A stretch of 64,000 bases of DNA from Gammaproteobacteria bacterium (lineage in GTDB: Bacteria; Pseudomonadota; Gammaproteobacteria; HK1): positions 1-64,000 of the forward strand of contig JAJEAD010000054.1 of assembly GCA_022824305.1 (NCBI GenBank), given 5' to 3'. Of the stretch, positions 55,459-63,894 are shown piece after piece. The notes beneath the pieces are model-generated. The model was not told the origin of the DNA, made no database searches, and saw only the letters and a program-made list of their open reading frames with translations. The position numbers and the translations under genes are program-made. Position 1 is the stretch's first letter; each line of letters starts with the position of its first letter.

Positions 55459-57192
55459 TCAGTCCGGTCCTGCTTCGCTGCCTGCGACCCGCGCAATAGC
55501 GTCGAGCTTCTCGGTGACCTCGGGATCGATCTCGGATACGGGGATGTGCTCCACCAGTTCGTGGAAGTTCTTCTTCGCCATGAGATTCGGAAGTTCCAGT
55601 TTCTTGAACCACACCCGGAACACCGGATCCAGAAAGTCGTCGCTGGCCTTGAACGCATCGTCCCAGGGCGGGCCCCTGCCCAGGCTTCGGAGGGCGGATT
55701 CAATCTCTTCAATGGCCTCTCGCATGGCAGTCACGCGTCTCTCGGCCTCGACCGGCTCGAAGAGAGGGCCGGGCGTCTCGTCTTCGGCAGACGCCGCCGC
55801 GTACCCTTCCAGGGCGGACTGGCTGCATACGTAGTTCTCCATTTCGCGTCGTCTCCAAACCAGCCCTTCAGCGGGTGCGACGTCCGCATCGCCGGCTTCG
55901 AGGCGATCGAAGAGAGCGACTCCTCGAAGGCGGGGAAGCGCCTCCCTCAGCCCGTGATAATGATGGCGTACTGCGCGGGGTTGGTTGCCGACATAACGAA
56001 CGAAAGGCCGCTCCAGGGCCCGAAGCGCCGATTCGTGTCCAAGCCGGCGTGCAAAGGCCCGCAGCATGGCAAGGTCGGTAGAGCCCTCCAGGTAGAGAAC
56101 CCATCCAGTCTGCTCCGCCTGATAGTACTGCTCGAAGCCGATTTCCCTCAGGGCCTTCATCACCTGGCTCCCTCGGTCTCCGATTCTGTGCGGCTGCCCT
56201 ACGAATGCGACAACCAGATCCCGATCGGCGGCTTCGTTCAGGAGCACCTCGGAGTGACTCGCAGCGATGATCTGTGTCCCCTGCTCTCGCGCCGCCTCGG
56301 AAATCACCTGGTAGATCTGGCGTTGCCGCAGGATCTCGAGATGTGCGTCGGGCTCGTCGAGAAGTAGTACTGCGCGGGGATTCGCGTACATGTACGCAAG
56401 CAGGAGCAGGGTTTGCTGCAGTCCCCGGCCGGTCGAGGACAGATCGAGACGGACCCCGTGTTCCCGATAGCGCATCAGGATCTCGCCTCGCTCGGGAATG
56501 TAGAGAGGAGCTTCGAGTTCCGAGCCGAACAGGTGCCGGATCCGCTCAACGAGCCGCTCCCACAGCGTGGTGTCCTCACTGTGGATCCGATAACAGAGAT
56601 TTCGCAGCACCTCGGCAGTCCGACCCTCTCCGATTCGAACGTTTACCGCTCCGGGGTCCAGGCGCGTCTCGCTCGCCGCCAGCCCCGACATAGGTGGCAG
56701 AAAGGCAACTCGAAGCGTTGCCGCTTCGTCGGGAACCGCCATCCGACCGGAAGACCCGCCCTCGCCCAGCCGAAGGGGTCGGCAATAGATCGACTCTTCG
56801 TTGGCGTAGTCGAACTCCAGTCCGCAGGTCCAACGTCGACCATGACTCAATCCTTCTACGAGCACATCGATGCGGACATTGCTCGTCTGCTGCCGCCCGT
56901 CTTCCTTCCTGACGTCCCTTACGTGAAGCTCCCGCCAGAGCAGGCTGGCCTCGGGAACCGGAATTGCAACGAGGTCCCGCCGGTTGATGGCCACTCCCGC
57001 CCGTTTTTCCGGGGTCTTTTTCCCCGAACGCTTTTCGTTCCAGCGCTCGATACCGACTTTCCAGAGTGCGAGTGATTGCAGGGCCGAGGTCTTGCCCGAG
57101 TTGTTGGGACCGATGAAGACAACCGGGCTTCCGAGCTCGATTTCGACCCGCTCGAAGCGCTTGAAGTTGTTGAGGATCAGCTTTGTCAGCAT
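55459..57192 (-). CDS. OLD-like AAA ATPase with C-terminal TOPRIM-type nuclease region (paralogue 2)
   Basis: A 577-residue paralogue of the protein at 45169-46890. P-loop GPNNSGKT (29-36) after LNNFKRFERVEIEL, Walker B VLLLDEPDAH (275-284), switch AASHS (310-314). The TOPRIM-like region keeps the glutamate and aspartate in VLYLEGSTDLAML (Glu369, Asp373), ALFDRLE (Asp429), and WRRREMENYV (446-455). Both paralogues end with E-I-x-PEV-x-EKLDAI, an unusual shared tail. It is an ATP-dependent nuclease candidate with no recognisable partner gene. It stands on the minus strand between the acyl-CoA ligase and the RibD-like gene, inside an otherwise metabolic cluster. Confidence 0.85.
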   Translation of the reverse strand: MLTKLILNNFKRFERVEIELGSPVVFIGPNNSGKTSALQSLALWKVGIERWNEKRSGKKTPEKRAGVAINRRDLVAIPVPEASLLWRELHVRDVRKEDGRQQTSNVRIDVLVEGLSHGRRWTCGLEFDYANEESIYCRPLRLGEGGSSGRMAVPDEAATLRVAFLPPMSGLAASETRLDPGAVNVRIGEGRTAEVLRNLCYRIHSEDTTLWERLVERIRHLFGSELEAPLYIPERGEILMRYREHGVRLDLSSTGRGLQQTLLLLAYMYANPRAVLLLDEPDAHLEILRQRQIYQVISEAAREQGTQIIAASHSEVLLNEAADRDLVVAFVGQPHRIGDRGSQVMKALREIGFEQYYQAEQTGWVLYLEGSTDLAMLRAFARRLGHESALRALERPFVRYVGNQPRAVRHHYHGLREALPRLRGVALFDRLEAGDADVAPAEGLVWRRREMENYVCSQSALEGYAAASAEDETPGPLFEPVEAERRVTAMREAIEEIESALRSLGRGPPWDDAFKASDDFLDPVFRVWFKKLELPNLMAKKNFHELVEHIPVSEIDPEVTEKLDAIARVAGSEAGPD

Positions 57193-57374
57193 CGACTGAG
57201 CGAGGGGGGTGTCGCCTTAGGCCGGCCTTTCCGCAAGTCGTGTAGTCTAGCGTCCTGCAGCCTCCCTCCGCTCTTGATTGCTCGAGGCCCGGACGGGGAA
57301 TCAGGTAATGAGGCAGCCACGCTCTACCTTGCATTGAGCCTCGGTCCCCAGCCGCTCGTGCGGCCCTCCCGGAC

Positions 57375-58217
57375 TCACCCGGGCTCGAAGCTTGCGAAGA
57401 ACTGGCCGATCTCTCCCTTGGCGGGCCGGTCGAGGTAGAGGGCGCGCAGGCGAAGCGTGCCGGCGGCGCCGAGCGGGCCTCCGCGGAGAATGGTATCGAA
57501 TTGCTCGCCGCCGACCACGCGGTGGCTGAGCGTCAAGTAGAGGCGCGACAGCACGCGATCGCGCAGCGCCGTCTCCAGCATCCTCGGGCCCGTCTGGAGG
57601 TAGATCCGGCGATATGCGCGCTCCTCGAGGACGGCGGCGACCTCCCGCCCGCGCACTCGGGAGCCGCTGCCCACGCACAGGACTTCGCAGCCAGCGGCCC
57701 GGAGCTCTGCCATTCTGTCGCGCGGCGCCTCCGCGGTCGTGAGGACGTGGACCGGCTGCCGATGTTCCGCGAGGGAAGCGGGGAGAGGGAAGTCGAGGCT
57801 CGCGCTGAGGATCGCCACCGCGGGCTGAACGGTCATCTCCCGATCGGCGCGCCAGGATGCGATGTCCTCGCCGTCCGCCGCGAGTCCCACCTGAAGGATG
57901 TTGCCGAGGGTCCCTGCCACCAGTGCGCGCAGGTAGCCGCCATGGGTCAGCAGGCAGTCGGCGTGCGCCTGCAGCTCCCGGAAGAGGCGCCAGTCCCGCG
58001 CATTGGTCAGTCCCGCGGGAAGACGTGACACGCCATCCGCTCCGGCGACCGCGATCCGCCCGTCCATGCTGGTGACGAAGTTCGCATAGAGGAAGGGCGC
58101 CTCGCCGGCAGCCGGCTCGGGCAGGCTCTCTCCCAGGTAGAGCCCGGAGAGTCGCCGCTCCCGGGCCGGCGGGGGGAAGAGCTGCAGCACCGCGTGCGGG
58201 GCGGGGGATGAAGCCAT
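57375..58217 (-). CDS. RibD C-terminal/DHFR-fold reductase of the pterin cluster
   Basis: A 280-residue protein with the RibD-type reductase (dihydrofolate-reductase-like) fold: LYANFVTSMDGRIAVAG, LTNARDWRLFRELQAHADCLLTHGGYLRAL, QPAVAILSASLDFPLP, GCEVLCVGSGSRVRGREVAAVLEE, YRRIYLQTGPRMLETALRDRVLSRLYLTLS. The deaminase half of RibD is absent, and no riboflavin genes adjoin. Homologues occur in bacterial H4MPT clusters. The fold and setting make it a candidate for reducing dihydromethanopterin to H4MPT. That is inference, and a riboflavin or other pterin role is possible. It is divergent from the dehydratase gene with 82 bp between. Confidence 0.8.
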   Translation of the reverse strand: MASSPAPHAVLQLFPPPARERRLSGLYLGESLPEPAAGEAPFLYANFVTSMDGRIAVAGADGVSRLPAGLTNARDWRLFRELQAHADCLLTHGGYLRALVAGTLGNILQVGLAADGEDIASWRADREMTVQPAVAILSASLDFPLPASLAEHRQPVHVLTTAEAPRDRMAELRAAGCEVLCVGSGSRVRGREVAAVLEERAYRRIYLQTGPRMLETALRDRVLSRLYLTLSHRVVGGEQFDTILRGGPLGAAGTLRLRALYLDRPAKGEIGQFFASFEPG

Positions 58218-58299
58218 GCCGGGATGCCGATGCGCGGGCTGCCGACCCTTAGTTTACACTGGCGGAATCCGTATCCGACGCGATGCTGGAGGCGCTGCC

Positions 58300-58680
58300 A
58301 TGACGAGCGATCGACGTAAGGACCGGACCTACGGGGAGGAGGAAATCCAGGCCCGACTCGAGGCGGAGCTGCCGCACTGGTACTACGAGAGGGGCTGGAT
58401 CCGGCGTCGCTACCGCACCAGCGGATGGAAAGGGACGCTGATGGTGATCAACGCGGTCGGCCATCTCGCCGAGGCGGCCTGGCACCATCCCGACATCACC
58501 GCCTCCTATGCCTTCGTGATCGTCAAGCTCACTAACCACGCCGCCAAGGGCGTGACCGACAAGGACTTCGAGCTCGCGCGCAAGATCGAGGAGTTCGTGC
58601 ACTGGCAGCCAGGGGAAGAGGGGGGCGCGCTCGAAGGCACTCCACGGGATCAGAGGTTCCGCTACGTCAAGTACGACTGA
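58300..58680 (+). CDS. 4a-hydroxytetrahydrobiopterin dehydratase (PCD/DCoH)
   Basis: A 126-residue pterin-carbinolamine dehydratase family protein: IQARLEAELPHWYYERGWIRRRYRTSGW, VINAVGHLAEAAWHHPDITASYAFV with the active-site histidines, and KLTNHAAKGVTDKDFELARKIEEFV. ATG 58300 has GGAGG about 7 nt upstream. In animals and Pseudomonas it recycles biopterin for phenylalanine hydroxylase; there is none here, and its place in the H4MPT cluster suggests a pterin-synthesis or repair step. The downstream gene starts at the base after its stop codon. Confidence 0.92.
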   Translation: MTSDRRKDRTYGEEEIQARLEAELPHWYYERGWIRRRYRTSGWKGTLMVINAVGHLAEAAWHHPDITASYAFVIVKLTNHAAKGVTDKDFELARKIEEFVHWQPGEEGGALEGTPRDQRFRYVKYD

Positions 58681-60024
58681 ATGGGAGAGCGCATCCTTTT
58701 CCTCACCGGCCGCCTCGCTCGGGACAGCCTGCACCGCGAGCTGGAGGGTCTGAAGAAGAGGGACTTCTCCTACCGGGTGCACGAGCTCGGCCTGCAGGTC
58801 GCGGGCCTGATGACCGCGGACATGATTCGGCGCCGCCTCGCCGACCCCGGAGACGCGCAGCGGATCCTGGTGCCCGGCCTGTGCGGCGGAGAAGTCGAAG
58901 CACTCTCGAACGCGTACGGGGTCCCGGTCGACCGCGGCCCCAAGGACCTCAAGGACCTTCCCGAGTACTTCGGGACCGGCGGGCGCGAGCCCGACTTGAG
59001 CGGGCATTCCGTCACGATCATCGCCGAGATCGTGGACGCTCCCCACCTGACTCTGGATCAGATCGTGGAGCGGGCCGCCGCGTACCGGTCCGACGGCGCG
59101 GACGTCATCGATCTCGGATGCCTGCCCGGCGTTCCCTTTCCGCACCTGGAAGAGGCGGTGCAGGCACTCGGACAGGCGGGACACGCGGTAAGCGTCGACT
59201 CCCTCGAAGCGGAAGACCTGCTGCGCGGAGGCCGGGCGGGGGCGGAGTACCTGCTGAGCCTGAGAGAGAGCACCCTGCATCTCGCGGACGAGGTCGCCAG
59301 CACTCCGGTGCTCATACCCGAAACGCCGTCGGATCCGGACAGTCTCTATCGCGCCGCGGATGCACTGTCGACACGCGGCCGGCGCTTCCTCCTCGATCCC
59401 GTCCTCGAGCCCGTTCACTTCGGCTTCACCGAGTCCCTGCTGCGCTACCAGGCGGTACGCCGCCGCTGCCCCGAGGCCGAAATCATGATGGGGATCGGCA
59501 ACGTCACCGAGCTTACCGATGCCGACACCACGGGGATCACCGCGGTATTGATGGGCGTGGTGTCGGAGCTCGACATCGGCGCCGTCCTCACCACCGAGGT
59601 CAGCCCGCACGCGCATACCGCGGTGCGCGAAGTCGACATCGCGAGGCGCATCATGTTCGCCGCAAAGCGCGACGCCGCCCTGCCGCGGCGCTACCACTCC
59701 GGCCTGATGGCGCTCAAGCACCGCAAGCCATTCCCCCACGACTCCGAGGAGGTGGCGCAGACCGCCGCCGCAATCAGGGACCCGAGCTTCCGCATCCAGC
59801 TCACCCGGGAAGGCATCCACGTCTACAACCGGGACGGGCACCGGATTGCGACCGATCCCTTCGAGCTCTTTCCGGGGCTCGGGGTGGAAGACGACGCCAG
59901 TCATGCCTTCTACCTCGGAGTGGAGCTCGGCCGCGCCCAGATCGCGTGGCAGCTCGGGAAGCGCTACCTGCAGGACAACGAGCTCGAATGGGGAGTGGCG
60001 GCTCGCGGCGCGGCGAGCCGGTGA
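58681..60024 (+). CDS. Dihydropteroate synthase-like protein (DUF6513 type) of H4MPT synthesis
   Basis: A 447-residue protein with an N-terminal domain (MGERILFLTGRLARDSLHRELE, VAGLMTADMIRRRLADP) and a TIM-barrel related to dihydropteroate synthase (VTIIAEIVDAPHLTLDQIVERAAAY, GADVIDLGCLPG, VSVDSL, RFLLDPVLEPVHFG, GIGNVTELTDADTTGITAVLMGV). It matches the dihydropteroate-synthase-like proteins of methanogens and H4MPT bacteria, thought to join the pterin to the beta-RFAP product. The ATG directly abuts the previous stop. It is distinct from the true FolP domain at 60587-61864, so folate and H4MPT branches have separate enzymes. Confidence 0.88.
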   Translation: MGERILFLTGRLARDSLHRELEGLKKRDFSYRVHELGLQVAGLMTADMIRRRLADPGDAQRILVPGLCGGEVEALSNAYGVPVDRGPKDLKDLPEYFGTGGREPDLSGHSVTIIAEIVDAPHLTLDQIVERAAAYRSDGADVIDLGCLPGVPFPHLEEAVQALGQAGHAVSVDSLEAEDLLRGGRAGAEYLLSLRESTLHLADEVASTPVLIPETPSDPDSLYRAADALSTRGRRFLLDPVLEPVHFGFTESLLRYQAVRRRCPEAEIMMGIGNVTELTDADTTGITAVLMGVVSELDIGAVLTTEVSPHAHTAVREVDIARRIMFAAKRDAALPRRYHSGLMALKHRKPFPHDSEEVAQTAAAIRDPSFRIQLTREGIHVYNRDGHRIATDPFELFPGLGVEDDASHAFYLGVELGRAQIAWQLGKRYLQDNELEWGVAARGAASR

Positions 60025-60602
60025 TCCGCGAGACCATCGTCACCACGCTGGGCGCCACGGGCACGCCGCACGTCGCCGCGATGGGGGTGCGCGAGCAGGA
60101 CGGCCTCCTCGTCATCGCGCCCTTTCGCCCCTCGCGGACCCTCGACAACCTGCAGCGTAGCGGGACGGCGGTCATCAACCACACCGACGACGTGCGGATC
60201 TGGGCCGGCTGCCTGACCGGCCGCAGGGACTGGCCGACGATTCCGGTCGACGCAATCGAGGGAGTGCGTCTCGCGGATGCGCTCGCCCACGTCGAGGTCG
60301 AGGTCGATCACTGCGAGGACGACCCGCTGCGCCCCCGCTTCTACTGCCGGGAGCGCTCACGCGCGAACCACGCCGCGTTCCCGGGGTTCAACCGCGCGCA
60401 GGTTGCGGTGATCGAGGCTTCCATACTGGTGAGCCGCCTGCACATGCTGCCGGCGGAGAAGGTCGACCGCGAGATGGACTACCTGCGCATCGCGGTGGAG
60501 AAGACCGCGGGCCCGCGCGAGCGGGAGGCCTGGCAGTGGCTGGTGGATCGAATCGCCGCCTGTCGGCGCAAGGAGAAGAGCAACCCTCAGCCCACCAGGT
60601 GA
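60021..60602 (+). CDS. DUF447 family protein of the H4MPT cluster
   Basis: A 193-residue flavin-reductase-like protein of the DUF447 family, common in methanogens and H4MPT-using bacteria. MIRETIVTTLGATGTPHVAAMGV, APFRPSRTLDNLQRSGTAVINHTDDVRIWAGCLTG, CREERSRANHAAFPGFNRAQVAVIEA-type segments (the sequence here is YCRERSRANHAAFPG) and AVEKTAGPREREAWQWLVDRI. GTG 60021 overlaps the upstream stop as GTGA. Function unknown, presumably in H4MPT synthesis. Its last 16 bp overlap the convergent folK-folP gene. Confidence 0.82.
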   Translation: MIRETIVTTLGATGTPHVAAMGVREQDGLLVIAPFRPSRTLDNLQRSGTAVINHTDDVRIWAGCLTGRRDWPTIPVDAIEGVRLADALAHVEVEVDHCEDDPLRPRFYCRERSRANHAAFPGFNRAQVAVIEASILVSRLHMLPAEKVDREMDYLRIAVEKTAGPREREAWQWLVDRIAACRRKEKSNPQPTR

Positions 60603-61864
60603 GACCAGCCCCGATAGGCGGCCACGTGGGCCGGCACGTCGTGGACCCGGATGATGTCCACGCCCTGGGCGCAAAGGTGCAGGGAGGCGCCGATGGTGGC
60701 CAGGTCGCGTCCGGCTTCGTCCTCTCCCGCAAAGCTCTTCATGAACGACTTCCGCGAGTGACCGACCAGCACCCGAAACCCGTGCCGCCGGAACTCGCCC
60801 GCCCGGCGGAGGAGCCGCAGGGACTGCAGGCGATTCTTGCCGAAGCCGATCCCCGGGTCGAAGATGATGCGCCCCAGGTTCAGTCCACCGGCATCCCAGG
60901 CCTCCATCCGTTCGAGCAGCCACGCCTCGATCGCTTCATGAGGATCTTCGTCATCGGGCAATGTGGTCCGCGGGTCGGCGGGAATCGTGACGTGGTGCAT
61001 GGCGATCCAGTCGCAGTCCGCGTCGCGGGCAAGGGCGAGCATGTCGGGCGAGGTGAGTCCGCTCACGTCGTTGATGATGTCCACCCCCATTTCCAGGCCC
61101 CTGGCGGCCACCTCGGCATGGCGGGTATCGAGGCTCAGCAGGGGTCGTGGCCGTTCCCCCGAGAATCGCTCGACCAGGCGCCCCAGCACCGGCGCAATTC
61201 GGGACCACTCCGCTTCCGGCTCCACCGGGGTGGCTCCCGGCCGCGTCGATTCTCCCCCCACGTCGATGATGTGGCCGCCCGCCTCGACCATGGCTTCGAC
61301 GTGGGGCTCGATCCGCGGCCAGTCGACGAAGCGCCCGCCGTCCGAGAAGGAATCCGGGGTCACGTTGACGATTCCCATCCACAATGGGATGTGGTGTCCG
61401 AGCGCGATCGAGTGCTCGAGCATCGTGCGCCCGTCGTCGCCCGGAACCGTGAGCCGGGGCGCGATTGCGGTCAAGGGCGCGAGCACGAAACTGCGCTGGG
61501 TGAGATCGCGGTGAGGGATCGTCAGCCGTTCGGTGACGATGCGCTCCCGGCCCCAGAGCAGGATGTCGATGTCCATGGGCCGCGGCGACCAGTGCGATGA
61601 ATTGACCCGCCCGAAAGCGCTCTGGATGTCGTCAATCCAGAGACGAAGCTGCTCGGGACTGCACGCGACGCTGCACTCGAGAACGAGGTTCAGGAAAGGC
61701 CGGTTCCAGTCCGACGGCGCGGAGTCGGGAAGCAAAGCGGGCGACTCCACGACCGGAGAGACACGGCGAATGCCGACTCCCTTCGATTCGAGGGCATCGA
61801 TCGCTCGCGACAGGTAGTCGCGCCGGTCACCCAGATTCGAACCCAGTCCCAGAAAGACCCGCAT
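60587..61864 (-). CDS. Bifunctional FolK-FolP (HPPK-dihydropteroate synthase) fusion
   Basis: A 425-residue fusion. Residues 1-150 are 6-hydroxymethyl-7,8-dihydropterin pyrophosphokinase (FLGLGSNLGDRRDYL, RPFLNLVLE, HWSPRPMDIDILLWG, PHRDLTQRSFVLAPL). From about residue 162 comes dihydropteroate synthase (MGIVNVTPDSFSDGG, IDVGGESTRPGA, LLSLDTRHAEVAARGLEMG, INDVSG, IIFDPGIGFGKN, LVGHSRKSFM, DIIRVHDV). It joins two consecutive steps of folate synthesis. Fused HPPK-DHPS is normal in plants and a few bacteria. The gene ends inside the convergent DUF447 gene. Confidence 0.93.
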   Translation of the reverse strand: MRVFLGLGSNLGDRRDYLSRAIDALESKGVGIRRVSPVVESPALLPDSAPSDWNRPFLNLVLECSVACSPEQLRLWIDDIQSAFGRVNSSHWSPRPMDIDILLWGRERIVTERLTIPHRDLTQRSFVLAPLTAIAPRLTVPGDDGRTMLEHSIALGHHIPLWMGIVNVTPDSFSDGGRFVDWPRIEPHVEAMVEAGGHIIDVGGESTRPGATPVEPEAEWSRIAPVLGRLVERFSGERPRPLLSLDTRHAEVAARGLEMGVDIINDVSGLTSPDMLALARDADCDWIAMHHVTIPADPRTTLPDDEDPHEAIEAWLLERMEAWDAGGLNLGRIIFDPGIGFGKNRLQSLRLLRRAGEFRRHGFRVLVGHSRKSFMKSFAGEDEAGRDLATIGASLHLCAQGVDIIRVHDVPAHVAAYRGWSHLVG

Positions 61865-62147
61865 ACTCCGACTCCGATCCTCCGCCGATCGAGTATATGC
61901 GGTGACCGGCGGCCGACATCACTCCGGCGGACGTGCCGCGACGCAGAGCACCCGCGAGTCCGCGGCGCGGGAGACGTCAATCGCTGGAGAATACCCGGCC
62001 CGCCGGACCGCGCTCCTGCCGCCGGGGCAGCTCGATCAGGGGTGGAGGAACAGGGGGCGCTGTTTCCGCCAGGTATCCGGGAAGACGTTCCCGGCCACGC
62101 CGGGACTGTGCAAGACTGCTCGGCAGGCCGTGAATCAGGAGATCGGG

Positions 62148-62603
62148 ATGAGAATCGCTCCCGGGCGCCTGCCCGATCATCCTCACGTGCGCACCGTCCT
62201 GCGCTACTACGAGGGCTGCAACCGGGCCGACGCCGCCCTCGTCCGCAGCACGCTTGCCGATGACGTCGTGCACTACTGGGTCGATCACCGCCCGGTGGAG
62301 GGCGCGGAGAGCCTGTCCGTGTTCGCCGCCAAGGTCGCGCAGCGGACCCGGGCGACGTGGAGCGCGGACCATGTGCTCAGCGGCGCGGACGAGGCGGTGG
62401 TGGAGTGGTCGATGCGGTGGACGCCGATCGGCTCGAGCGAGGAGGAGATTCTCCGCGGCACGGAGTGGATCCGCTTCGCCGACGGTCTGATCCATGAAGT
62501 CCGCTCGTACCACAACAACCACCACCTCTCCGACCCGAGGAACTTCGAGCTCCGGGGCTTCCCCTACGAAGCGCGCGGCTACGGCGACTTCCCTCGCGAC
62601 TGA
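62148..62603 (+). CDS. SnoaL-like (NTF2-fold) protein
   Basis: A 151-residue protein with an NTF2-type fold: HVRTVLRYYEGCNRADAALVRSTLADDVVHYWVDHRPVEGAES, then ATWSADHVLSGADEAVVEWSMRWTP, GTEWIRFADGLIHEVRSYHNN. The start ATG 62148 has AGGAG 7 nt upstream; the frame is open further upstream without support. Family members are isomerases, hydrolases or ligand-binding proteins; no function is assigned. It stands alone between folK-folP and the M24 enzyme gene. Confidence 0.8.
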   Translation: MRIAPGRLPDHPHVRTVLRYYEGCNRADAALVRSTLADDVVHYWVDHRPVEGAESLSVFAAKVAQRTRATWSADHVLSGADEAVVEWSMRWTPIGSSEEEILRGTEWIRFADGLIHEVRSYHNNHHLSDPRNFELRGFPYEARGYGDFPRD

Positions 62604-62712
62604 GTTCGCGCTCTCCCCCTCCGCGACTCTGCACGCACGTGCATGACGTCCCCTCGACGGGTACCTGTCGAGGCGCAGGGCCGGAGCAGACAGGCGGGAA
62701 GGGCGCCGGCGC

Positions 62713-63894
62713 TCAGTCCACGACGAACAGCTCGCGATCGACTGCGCACAGCCGCTCGCCACCCTTCTCGGTGACCACGAAGGATTCCGATATCGCGGCG
62801 CCGAAATCGTCGAGCCACATTCCCGACTGGAAGTGAAAGCACATGCCCGCTTCGAGAACGGTGTTGTCGCCAGGGCGCAGGCTGGCGGTCCGCTCGCCCC
62901 AGTCGGGCGGAAAGCCCACGCCGATCGAGTAGCCGACGCGGCTTTCCTTGCGATAAGCGTGGCGATTGAGGACGCCCTGCCAGACCGCCTCGACCTCGGC
63001 GCAGGTCGCTCCGGGCCGCGCCGCTTCCAGCGCCCGGTCGCCGCCTTCGACGATGACCGCGGCGAGCCTGGCGATCTGCGAGGGCACCTTTCCGAGATGG
63101 GCGCTTCGGGTAAGCGGCGCATGGTAGTGGCGCCGCGCCGCGCCGAGCTCCATGACGACCAGGCCCTCGTCGGGCAGCGGGGCGTCGGTCCAGGTGAGAT
63201 GCGGCGTGCTGGTGGCCTCCCCCACCTGGATCAGCGGGCAGATGCTCGTGTAGTCGCCGTACATGCCGTCGAGGGCGCTGACCTGGGCGTGGTAGACGTC
63301 GGCGATGACATCCTTCTGCCGCACGCCCGGGGTCAGGTTCACGAGCGCCTCGTTCATCACCCGCGTCGTGATGGCGCCTGCCTCGCGCATGCAGGCGAGC
63401 TCGGCCGGCGACTTGACGAGGCGCGCCCAGTTGACCAGCTCCCGGTTGTCCGCGATCTCGGCCTCGGGAAGCCCGCAGACCAGGTGCCGGTGCGCTCGGG
63501 CGCTGTAGTAGTGGGAGTCGAGGTCGACACCGATGCGCGCGCGCCCCCAGCCGCGCTGCCGGATGAGGTCGCAGAGCTCGTCGAAGGGATGCGCGGTCGG
63601 ATGATGGACCAGCGGCTCGGAGAACGAGACGATGTTCTCCGCGGGGAGGTCGGTGGTGATGGACGCGGACCGGGCGTCCTGCGCGCGGCCGAACCAGATC
63701 GGGGCTCCTTCGTCCCGGTGGACGAGTACCGCCTGCGGCGTATAGAAGGACCAGCCGTCGAAGCCGGTGAGCCAGTACATGTTCGACGGATCCTGGCAGA
63801 CCAGCAGGTCGAACGCGCCTTCCTCCATGCGGCGCCTGACCTCCGATATGCGCCGGTCGAACTCCGCGGCCCCGAATGCCTTGACGTAGGTCAT
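62713..63894 (-). CDS. M24 peptidase-fold protein, creatinase/ectoine-hydrolase (DoeA)-like
   Basis: A 393-residue protein with the creatinase-type N-domain (DRRISEVRRRMEEGAFDLLVCQDPSNMYWLTGFDGWSFYTPQAVLV) and the pita-bread C-domain. The two metal-binding aspartates of methionine or proline aminopeptidases are replaced here: the segment reads VVMELGAARRHYHAPLTRSAHLG. Loss of the metal site is typical of creatinase and of DoeA, which hydrolyses ectoine. It therefore may open a small ring or amide compound rather than cut peptides. No ectoine genes are visible next to it, and the upstream region is cut by the window end. Confidence 0.82.
   Translation of the reverse strand: MTYVKAFGAAEFDRRISEVRRRMEEGAFDLLVCQDPSNMYWLTGFDGWSFYTPQAVLVHRDEGAPIWFGRAQDARSASITTDLPAENIVSFSEPLVHHPTAHPFDELCDLIRQRGWGRARIGVDLDSHYYSARAHRHLVCGLPEAEIADNRELVNWARLVKSPAELACMREAGAITTRVMNEALVNLTPGVRQKDVIADVYHAQVSALDGMYGDYTSICPLIQVGEATSTPHLTWTDAPLPDEGLVVMELGAARRHYHAPLTRSAHLGKVPSQIARLAAVIVEGGDRALEAARPGATCAEVEAVWQGVLNRHAYRKESRVGYSIGVGFPPDWGERTASLRPGDNTVLEAGMCFHFQSGMWLDDFGAAISESFVVTEKGGERLCAVDRELFVVD

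Noticed and set aside
45169-57192. A prophage or genomic island carrying the two OLD-like genes
   Set aside because: No integrase, tRNA attachment site, phage structural genes or terminal repeats are seen; the intervening genes are chromosomal C1 metabolism.
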